Assembly: GCA_003487005.1 (NCBI GenBank)
Contig: DNFG01000100.1
Span: 1 to 5,822, forward strand
Reading direction: 5' to 3'
Source: Bryobacterales bacterium
GTDB lineage: Bacteria; Acidobacteriota; Terriglobia; Bryobacterales; Bryobacteraceae
Length of the DNA: 5,822 nucleotides
The notes beneath the pieces were generated by a model that worked only from the letters and a program-made list of their open reading frames with translations, ran no database searches and was not told the origin of the DNA. Positions 1 to 5,548 of the stretch are shown one piece after another (position 1 is the stretch's first letter; each line of letters starts with the position of its first letter). The translations under genes were made by a program, and so were the position numbers.

Positions 1-234
1 GGAAGAAAAGCCATAACTGATGTCGACGCCGAAGCCGGTTTGGCGGGTAAGTTGGCCTCGGGGGTTGTAGGTGCGGGATTCGGTGTCCCACTGATACTGG
101 CGGGTTATGGCGGTGATCTGGCCGGCGGGGTTGTAGGAGACGCTGGAGACGACGGGAGTGGCTCCTTCGAGCATGGAGGCGGGGCGGCCCATGGCGTCGT
201 GGGATTTTGCTGGGCAAATCTGGGGGGCGCTCAT
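1..234 (-). CDS. RHS/YD-repeat protein fragment, 5'-truncated, continues past left edge
   Basis: The minus strand is open from an ATG at 232-234 to the window edge (78 codons), with an in-frame TGA two codons upstream of that ATG. From about residue 12 the translation is typical of RHS/YD repeats: DAMGRP (13-18), VSYNPAGQIT (32-41), RTYNPRGQLT (54-63) and DISYGF (71-76), which are spaced Y-N-x-x-G-Q units. Such repeats form the beta-cage shell of large secreted or surface proteins that often carry a variable C-terminal toxin. The first 11 residues (MSAPQICPAKS) do not look like RHS sequence, and a Tyr commonly seen before Asp-Ala-Met-Gly is His here. The homology therefore seems to begin abruptly near position 200. 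No Shine-Dalgarno sequence precedes the ATG. Full RHS proteins exceed 1000 residues, so this is either an orphan RHS 3' cassette or a pseudogene fragment. The family call is firm; that the gene is expressed is not. Confidence 0.75.
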   Translation of the reverse strand, partial: MSAPQICPAKSHDAMGRPASMLEGATPVVSSVSYNPAGQITAITRQYQWDTESRTYNPRGQLTRQTGFGVDISYGFSS

Positions 235-260
235 TAATCAGGGTGAGGGCAGATCAATAT

Positions 261-288
261 TCTTCGTATGTTCTCCGAGAACAGAAGA
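261..288. promoter_or_regulatory. Imperfect inverted repeat, possible operator
   Basis: The core GTTCTC-C-GAGAAC (270-282) is a perfect 6+6 palindrome around one base. It extends by a T-A pair (269/283) and, after a three-base bulge (GTA, 266-268), by TCTTC (261-265) against GAAGA (284-288). This makes twelve paired positions. A one-base loop is too tight for an RNA hairpin, so a dimeric protein-binding site is more likely than a terminator, and there is no T-run. The overlapping ATTC-N7-GTTC (259-273) resembles the GTTC-N7-GTTC LexA box of alphaproteobacteria with one mismatch. The regulator and the regulated gene are unknown. The nearest downstream start on the minus strand is the ATG at 234. 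Confidence 0.4.
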
Positions 289-646
289 GGAGCAGGGAGG
301 TGGAGGCACAATTCCGGAGACGTACACTCGATCACTTGATCTCAAACTTGAGTGCCGACTGGCGACGGGGAGCATCCGGGCCGAAAGTGGGCCCTCGCCC
401 GCCGGAGTACATGGAGGGGAGGGGATAACAGGCTCGCCGCAACGGGGTGGCAGTTGAGCACCTGTCAGATCGGACGGCGTGAATGGAGTTCAGAGTTTGA
501 GTGTCTCCGAAATGCCTGAAATGGGTTTGCGATGGCCGCGGAATCGCCGGAGCGGCAGTTCGGGGGATGGCTGAGGCGAGTAAACAAATTGCGGGAGCGG
601 GGTCCGTTCGTGCGTGGTCTCCGTTACCATGGAAAGCTCAACCAGC

Positions 647-651
647 AGGAG
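647..651 (+). promoter_or_regulatory. Shine-Dalgarno AGGAG for the ABC ATPase
   Basis: AGGAG ends 13 bases before the ATG at 665, which is long but usable. The in-frame alternatives upstream (GTG 614, ATG 629) have no purine-rich site before them, and the family's conserved N-terminus begins at the ATG of 665, so this site supports the 665 start. Confidence 0.5.
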
Positions 652-664
652 ACTCAGCCCAGCC

Positions 665-1540
665 ATGCAACTGCTTATCCAAAACCTCTCCAAGACCTAT
701 CCCAACGGTGTCCGCGCGCTCGATCAGGTCACTCTGACGATTCCACTTGGCATGTATGGACTGCTGGGGCCCAATGGCGCCGGGAAGTCCACGCTGATGC
801 GCACCATTGCGACGCTTCAGGAGCCGGACGCAGGCTCGATCCATCTGGGCGAGCTGGATGTGCTTGAGCAGAAGGACCAACTGCGGCGGCAACTGGGTTA
901 TCTGCCGCAGGATTTCGGCGTCTATCCGCGGGTGTCCGCGCTGGACATGCTCGATCACCTCGCTTTGTTGAAGGGGTTCACCCAGGGTGGCGAGCGCAAG
1001 GCGGTGGTCGAGGCGATGCTGCAGCGGGTCAACCTTTGGGACGTGCGCAAGAAGGCGCTCGCGGGGTTTTCGGGCGGGATGCGCCAGCGCTTCGGCATTG
1101 CGCAGGCGCTGATCGGCTCGCCGCGCCTGCTGATCGTGGATGAACCGACTGCCGGGCTCGACCCCGGCGAGCGGAACCGCTTCTACAATCTGCTGTCCGA
1201 GATCGGCGAAGAGGTGATTGTGATCCTGTCCACGCACATTGTCGAGGATGTCGTGGACCTGTGTTCGAACATGGCGATCATCAATCAGGGCCGCGTGCTG
1301 TATGCGGGCGCGCCCGACGACGCGATCGCGTCCCTGGCGGGCCGGATCTGGAAGCGCATGGCCACGAAAGCCGAATTGCCCGCACTGGAAGCGGCCCACA
1401 AGGTGATCTCGCACAAACTGATTGCCGGCCGGCCGCTGATCCATGTGTATTCGGAGTCGGATCCGGGCGACGGGTTCGCGCCGGCCGAGGCCGATCTCGA
1501 GGACGTCTTCTTCAGCCGGATTTCCGGACTGGTCAGTTAG
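665..1540 (+). CDS. ABC transporter ATP-binding protein partnered with an ABC-2 permease/M1 peptidase fusion
   Basis: This 291-residue protein is a cytoplasmic ATPase of the ABC-2 (drug/polysaccharide/peptide exporter) type that should power the permease encoded next to it. All nucleotide-binding elements are present: Walker A GPNGAGKST (35-43), Q-loop with Gln82 in YLPQDFGVYP, signature FSGGMRQR (135-142), Walker B LLIVDE (155-160) with catalytic Glu160, D-loop GLD (164-166) and switch His191 in STHI. The C-terminal tail of about 80 residues ends in ADLEDVFF, a motif common in ABC-2 ATPases. The start at 665 is chosen over GTG 614 and ATG 629 because the family usually begins two or three residues before the first beta strand (LLIQNLSKTYPNG), and an AGGAG lies upstream. 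Its stop overlaps the ribosome binding site of the next gene, so the two are very likely co-transcribed and translationally coupled. The ATPase assignment is secure; the transported substrate is unknown. Confidence 0.95.
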   Translation: MQLLIQNLSKTYPNGVRALDQVTLTIPLGMYGLLGPNGAGKSTLMRTIATLQEPDAGSIHLGELDVLEQKDQLRRQLGYLPQDFGVYPRVSALDMLDHLALLKGFTQGGERKAVVEAMLQRVNLWDVRKKALAGFSGGMRQRFGIAQALIGSPRLLIVDEPTAGLDPGERNRFYNLLSEIGEEVIVILSTHIVEDVVDLCSNMAIINQGRVLYAGAPDDAIASLAGRIWKRMATKAELPALEAAHKVISHKLIAGRPLIHVYSESDPGDGFAPAEADLEDVFFSRISGLVS

Positions 1541-1543
1541 GAG
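1539..1543 (+). promoter_or_regulatory. Shine-Dalgarno AGGAG overlapping the upstream stop codon
   Basis: AGGAG shares its first two bases with the TAG stop (1538-1540) of the ATPase gene and lies 10 bases before the ATG at 1554. This fixes the start of the permease/peptidase gene at 1554 rather than at the in-frame ATG 1443, which lies inside the ATPase gene. It also suggests translational coupling. Confidence 0.75.
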
Positions 1544-1553
1544 AACGCCACGC

Positions 1554-4500
1554 ATGCTCCGTCACTTTCTGCGATTCGAACTCCGCTTCTTGCTCACGGG
1601 CTGGATGGTGTGGATCTTTGCCTTTGTCATTGGCGCCATGATCATGGGCGCGGTGTCGTCGGACAACGTGAGCGTTGGCGGCGCGATTGGCAACACCAAC
1701 CGCAATGCGCCCTTCGTCATCCAGAACCTGTTTGGCGTGACCTCGGTCCTGACGCTGCTGATGACGACGGCCTTTGTGAATTCCGCCGCGATCCGCGATT
1801 TCCAGCACAGCACGCACCAGATCCTGTTTTCGCTGCCCATCCGCAAGTGGGACTACCTGCTCGGCCGATTCCTTGGCTCGTCGCTGGCTGCGCTGATTCC
1901 GGCGCTGGGCGTGACGGCGGGTGTGCTTGTGGCTCCGTTCATGCCCTGGGCAGACTCCTCCCGATTTGGCCCGACGATGTGGTCAGCCCACCTTGAAGCC
2001 TTCGCTCTGTTTACTGTTCCGAACACGCTGTTCATTGCCGCCATTTTGTTCGCGCTGGCGGTGCTGTTTCGCTCGACGACGGTCAGTTTTCTGGCCGCGC
2101 TGCTTCTGCTTGTCGCTTTTGGTGTTGCCGATGTTCTCACCTCCGACATGAAGAACGAGAAGCTGGCCGCGCTGCTGGAGCCTTTCGGCGCGCGCGCTTT
2201 CGGCCTGGCCACGAAGTACTGGACGCCGGCCGAGCGCAATACGCTGACCGTGGGTCTGGATTCGCTGCTGGTCTGGAACCGTTTGATCTGGCTGTCCCTG
2301 GGGCTGCTGATCTTTGGCGTGACTGGCGCCCGTGTCAGCCTGTCGGACCGCGCATCGCGGAAGACCAAACCCGCCGAAGCCCCGGCGGCGGCGCCGGCCG
2401 GAAGGGTAGCCCTGCCGGGGCATCGCCCCTCATGGTCGGGCAGCGCCGCGCTGGCGCAGTTCCTGGGAACATTCAAGGTTGAATTCAAGTCGCTGATCCG
2501 CACGCCGACGTTTGTGGTGGTGACCGCCGCGGCGATCCTCAACTGCACCGTGTCGCTGATGATGACGGCCGGGGAGGCGTTCGGCAACAAGACGTTCCCG
2601 GTGACCTATGCCGTGACCATGATCATTCAGGGCTCGCTGTACCTGTTCCTGATTGTTCTGATCACGTACTTCGCGGGACAACTGATCTGGAAGGAGCGCG
2701 AAGACCGGGTGGACGAGATCCAGGACTCGTTGCCGGTGCGCGACTGGACGTTCTTCGCCGCCAAGTTCAGCGTGCTGCTTGCTTCGCTGGTTCTGATCCT
2801 GCTGGCCGCGCTGGCGGCGGGCATTTCCGTGCAGGCTTACCGGGGGTATACCCGCTTCCAGGTGCCTTTGTACCTCGAGGAGATGTTCTTCCGGGACTTT
2901 TCCGCGCTGGTTTTCCTCGCCACGCTGGCGTTCTTCTTCCATGTTGTCGCGGCGAACAAGTACCTTGGCTATTTCGGTTTCATCGGGTACCTGATTTTCG
3001 ACGCCTTTGGCTGGAGGGCGTTCGATGTGGGGTCCCGGATGGTTGACTTCGGATCGCGTCCCTCGGTTGCTTACTCGGATTTCTTTCATTTCCAGCCGGG
3101 CAGCCTCGGCTGGCATGCTTTTTCGCTGTACTGGACGCTGTTCTGCGCGCTGCTGGTGGCGGCTTCGATTGCATTTTGGCGGCGGGGCAAGGAAGCGGCG
3201 TGGCGGGCGCGCTGGCGCGTCGCGCAGAGCCGCCTGCACTCCGGGTTGCGCCCGGTTGTGGTGGTGCTCGCGCTGTTGTTCGTGGCTTCGGCCGGGTGGA
3301 CGTTCTACAACACGAAGATCCTGAATACGTTTGTCACCGAGAAGGAAGGGGAGCGCCGGGCCGCGGCATTCGAGAAGGCGTACAAGCAGTTCGAGAGTCT
3401 CGCGCAGCCGCGCATCACGGCGGTGCGCTATGACATTGACCTGTACCCTGAAAAGCGCGGCCTGTCGCTGCAGGCGCGGCAGACTCTGACGAACCCCCAC
3501 GCGGCCGCGATCGGGGAGGTTCACTTCACCCTCGACCGGCGCCTCGCGCCGGAGATCCAGCTTGCCGGCGCTTCCGTCAAGACGGACGACAGGCGGCTGG
3601 GCTATCGAATCTACACACTGGACCCACCACTCGCCCCAGGCGAATCGCGCGAACTCGAGATCCTCCTGAAATGGGAGGAAAAGGGCTTCGCGAACAGCGT
3701 TGAATTCATCCAGATCAACCAGAACGGGACATTTTTCAACAACACCATCCTCCCGCAGATCGGCTATCAACCCCAGCGCGAACTGAACGACCGTAACCAG
3801 CGGCGGAAGCAGGGTCTGGAAGAACGTCCATCCATGCCCGCGCTGGAGCGGGATTGCACGGCGAACTGCCTGAACACGTATCTTTCCAACAACTCCGATT
3901 GGGTGAGCGTGGAAACGGTGATCCGGACAGCCGCCGATCAGATCGCGATTGCGCCGGGCTCCCTGGTCCGCGAGTGGACCGAGGATGGCCGCCGGGCGTT
4001 CCACTACAAGCTGGACAAGGACTCGCTGAACTTCTATTCGTTCCTTTCCGCGCGCTACGAGGTGGCGCGGGAGAAGTATCAGGGGCTGGACCTCGAGGTG
4101 TACCATCACCGGGAGCACTCGTGGAATGTGCCCCGGATGCTGGAATCGATGCGCAAGTCGATCGACTACTTCACGGCGAACTTTGGCCCGTACTATCACA
4201 AGCAGGTTCGTATCATCGAGTTTCCGCGCGTGGCCAGTTTCGCGCAGGCGTTTCCGGGAACGATGCCGTATTCCGAGTCCGTCGGCTTCATCGCCGACCT
4301 TCGCGATCCGGAAAGTATCGACCACGTTTTCTACATCGTGGCGCACGAGATCGCGCACCAGTGGTGGGCACACCAGGTGATTGGGGCCAACATGCAGGGG
4401 GCGACGGCGCTGTCGGAGACCCTGGCGCAATACTCCTCGCTGATGGTGATGGAGAAAGAGTATGGGCGCGACCAGATGCGCAAGTTTCTGGAATATGAGA

Positions 4501-5132
4501 TGGACCGCTACCTTCGCTCGCGCGGCACGGACGTACTGAAGGAGAAGCCCCTGCTGCGCGTGGAAGCCGCGCAAGGGTACATCCACTACCAGAAGGGTTC
4601 GCTGGTGATGTACCTGCTGAAAGAGATGATTGGCGAGGAGGCGGTGAACCGGGCCTTGCGCCAGGTGATCGGGCGCTACGCCTACGCCGCGCCGCCGCAT
4701 CCGACTTCGTGGGTGCTGCTGGACGCCCTCCGCGCCGAGACCCCGGAAGAATACCAGTCGCTGCTCACGGAACTTTTCGAGGAGATCGTGCTGTTCTCGA
4801 ACCGGACGATGGAGGCGAAGGCCGTCCGGCTGGATTCGGGCGAGTTTGAAGTGACCCTCACGGCCGAAGCGCGGAAGTTCAAGGCCGACGAGGAAGGCGC
4901 CGAAGCCGAGACTCCCGTGAACGACTGGATCGAGATCGGCGCATTCGCCGAACCGGAGAAGGGAAAGAAGTTCGGCAAGACCCTGTACCGCGAGCGGATC
5001 AAGGTGAAGGAGACGAAGATCGTCCACACTTTCCGGGTGCCGGAGCGCCCGGCGCGTGCCGGGATCGACCCGTTCCACCTTCTGGTCGACCGCGTGAAGG
5101 ACGACAATCTCAAGGACGTGGCGATTCCGTGA
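1554..5132 (+). CDS. Tandem ABC-2 permease fused to a C-terminal M1-family zinc metallopeptidase
   Basis: This 1192-residue inner-membrane protein has three parts. Residues 1-260 hold about six helices (near 16-34, 60-79, 106-127, 150-172, 177-195, 239-260). Residues 300-543 hold six more (near 319-339, 350-379, 401-428, 449-467, 470-487, 521-542). Residues 566-585 form a thirteenth helix, followed by the peptidase region to the end. The two six-helix units look duplicated: SLPIRKW (93-99) matches SLPVRDW (392-398) at an offset of about 300 residues. A Lys/Ala/Pro-rich linker (266-289) joins them. The basic stretch 543-566 suggests that helix 13 leads outward, putting the peptidase on the outer face. 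The peptidase shows HEIAH (931-935), Glu955 as third zinc ligand and Tyr1012 in Y-x-K-G as the likely transition-state tyrosine. GxMEN is replaced by GTMPYSES (902-909), and the zinc-ligand spacer has 19 residues where 18 is usual. The fusion is a recurrent architecture in annotated genomes; its substrate is unknown to me. Confidence 0.93.
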   Translation: MLRHFLRFELRFLLTGWMVWIFAFVIGAMIMGAVSSDNVSVGGAIGNTNRNAPFVIQNLFGVTSVLTLLMTTAFVNSAAIRDFQHSTHQILFSLPIRKWDYLLGRFLGSSLAALIPALGVTAGVLVAPFMPWADSSRFGPTMWSAHLEAFALFTVPNTLFIAAILFALAVLFRSTTVSFLAALLLLVAFGVADVLTSDMKNEKLAALLEPFGARAFGLATKYWTPAERNTLTVGLDSLLVWNRLIWLSLGLLIFGVTGARVSLSDRASRKTKPAEAPAAAPAGRVALPGHRPSWSGSAALAQFLGTFKVEFKSLIRTPTFVVVTAAAILNCTVSLMMTAGEAFGNKTFPVTYAVTMIIQGSLYLFLIVLITYFAGQLIWKEREDRVDEIQDSLPVRDWTFFAAKFSVLLASLVLILLAALAAGISVQAYRGYTRFQVPLYLEEMFFRDFSALVFLATLAFFFHVVAANKYLGYFGFIGYLIFDAFGWRAFDVGSRMVDFGSRPSVAYSDFFHFQPGSLGWHAFSLYWTLFCALLVAASIAFWRRGKEAAWRARWRVAQSRLHSGLRPVVVVLALLFVASAGWTFYNTKILNTFVTEKEGERRAAAFEKAYKQFESLAQPRITAVRYDIDLYPEKRGLSLQARQTLTNPHAAAIGEVHFTLDRRLAPEIQLAGASVKTDDRRLGYRIYTLDPPLAPGESRELEILLKWEEKGFANSVEFIQINQNGTFFNNTILPQIGYQPQRELNDRNQRRKQGLEERPSMPALERDCTANCLNTYLSNNSDWVSVETVIRTAADQIAIAPGSLVREWTEDGRRAFHYKLDKDSLNFYSFLSARYEVAREKYQGLDLEVYHHREHSWNVPRMLESMRKSIDYFTANFGPYYHKQVRIIEFPRVASFAQAFPGTMPYSESVGFIADLRDPESIDHVFYIVAHEIAHQWWAHQVIGANMQGATALSETLAQYSSLMVMEKEYGRDQMRKFLEYEMDRYLRSRGTDVLKEKPLLRVEAAQGYIHYQKGSLVMYLLKEMIGEEAVNRALRQVIGRYAYAAPPHPTSWVLLDALRAETPEEYQSLLTELFEEIVLFSNRTMEAKAVRLDSGEFEVTLTAEARKFKADEEGAEAETPVNDWIEIGAFAEPEKGKKFGKTLYRERIKVKETKIVHTFRVPERPARAGIDPFHLLVDRVKDDNLKDVAIP

Positions 5133-5144
5133 TCTGTTCGGCTT

Positions 5145-5486
5145 TCAGAAGACCTCGTGGCGGAGGGGGTCTTTGGCGAGGTCGTAAACGAGGGAGTGGG
5201 CGGTCCAGGAGAACCACTTTTCGAAGAGGGTGAAGGTGCGGTGGGCGGGCCAGAGGGATTCTTCGGTGTACCAGGATTCGAGTTCCGCTGTGAAGATAGT
5301 GTCGAAGTGGCGGCGCAACCACTTCTGGGGGTGTTCGGGGTTGTCGGATTCAGGGATCAGGTAAATGTTGGCGTCTTCGTTGAGTTGGACCAGAGTGATG
5401 GGAAAGGAGGGGTCCGTCTGGTGGAGCCAGTCGAGGAAGGGTTGGCGGGCGAGGACGAGGATGGCAGTCCGGTTGATTGAGTGCAT
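5145..5486 (-). CDS. Small conserved protein of unknown function
   Basis: This gene encodes 113 residues on the minus strand, starting MHSINRTAILVLARQPFLDW. The start is well supported: a perfect AGGAGG (5495-5500 on the plus strand as CCTCCT) lies 8 bases upstream of the ATG. The sequence is acidic and rich in aromatic residues, with PFLDWLH (16-22), NIYLIPE (40-46), a central EELESWY-like segment (AELESWYTEESLWP, about 67-80) and a Trp/Phe-rich C-terminal part (LFEKWFSWTAHSLVYDL). There is no signal peptide, membrane helix or obvious catalytic motif, so it is probably a soluble cytoplasmic protein. I recall similar short proteins of about 110 residues annotated as hypothetical in many bacteria, with the same order of PFLDWL, YLIPE, WY and WF segments, but I know no function. 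It is convergent with the permease/peptidase gene (12 bases between stops) and divergent from the CHASE2 gene. Confidence 0.85.
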   Translation of the reverse strand: MHSINRTAILVLARQPFLDWLHQTDPSFPITLVQLNEDANIYLIPESDNPEHPQKWLRRHFDTIFTAELESWYTEESLWPAHRTFTLFEKWFSWTAHSLVYDLAKDPLRHEVF

Positions 5487-5548
5487 GGGGGGGCCCTCCT
5501 GATGGTCAATGTAGCGCGAAACGGGGATTGCGGTACTCTGTGCGGAGG
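5487..5548. promoter_or_regulatory. Divergent intergenic region, likely holding two promoters
   Basis: This 62-base spacer separates two divergently transcribed genes and should hold both of their promoters. On the minus strand TACATT (plus strand 5508-5513) is a fair -10 match at a sensible distance from the AGGAGG, but no good -35 stands 16-18 bases upstream. Nothing convincing is visible for the rightward gene. No clear operator palindrome is seen. Confidence 0.35.
5495..5500 (-). promoter_or_regulatory. Perfect Shine-Dalgarno AGGAGG of the small conserved gene
   Basis: Read on the minus strand, AGGAGG is followed by an eight-base spacer (GCCCCCCC) and the ATG at 5486. It is the strongest ribosome binding site in the window and decides the start of this gene. 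Confidence 0.85.

Larger units (their letters stand above)
235..664. other. Non-coding stretch between the RHS fragment and the ABC operon
   Basis: No convincing gene was found here on either strand. The short open frames (for example plus strand 158-457 and 207-428, minus strand 490-693) have low-complexity or unrecognisable translations and no ribosome binding sites. The stretch holds a strong inverted repeat at 261-288, a small inverted repeat CTCAA-AC-TTGAG at 341-352 with an ACTTGA direct repeat (335-340 and 346-351), a GC hairpin GGGCC/GGCCC at 378-394 without a T-tract, and a GCGAT/ATCGC hairpin at 529-547. The operon promoter should lie in the right half, but I see no good -35/-10 pair; TTGAGC at 454-459 has no acceptable partner. 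The left part may be a rearrangement scar next to the truncated RHS sequence. Confidence 0.6.

Noticed and set aside
378..394. GGGCC/GGCCC hairpin as an intrinsic terminator
   Set aside because: The five-pair stem is not followed by a T-tract and it does not end a gene.
158..457. Plus-strand open frames 158-457 and 207-428 in the non-coding stretch
   Set aside because: They have no ribosome binding site, their translations are unrecognisable, and they overlap the antisense of the RHS repeat.
235..664. tRNA, CRISPR array or transposon ends
   Set aside because: There is no T-loop consensus, no regularly spaced repeats, and no terminal inverted repeats with a transposase gene.
1443..1553. In-frame ATG at 1443 as the start of the permease/peptidase gene
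   Set aside because: It would add 37 Arg/Ser-rich residues encoded inside the ATPase gene; the AGGAG and the family-like N-terminus support 1554.
638..1555. Minus-strand open frame opposite the ABC ATPase
   Set aside because: All ABC motifs are on the plus strand; this frame has no recognisable content.
2430..5078. Long open frame of 882 codons on the minus strand, opposite the permease/peptidase gene
   Set aside because: It is a shadow of high-GC codon bias. Its translation is rich in Arg, His and Gln with no domain, and the opposite frame holds clear helices and a zinc site.
5157..5480. Plus-strand open frame opposite the small conserved gene, and minus frame 5357-5770
   Set aside because: Both are shadows. 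The minus gene at 5145-5486 has the perfect AGGAGG, and the CHASE2 frame covers the right part of the second.
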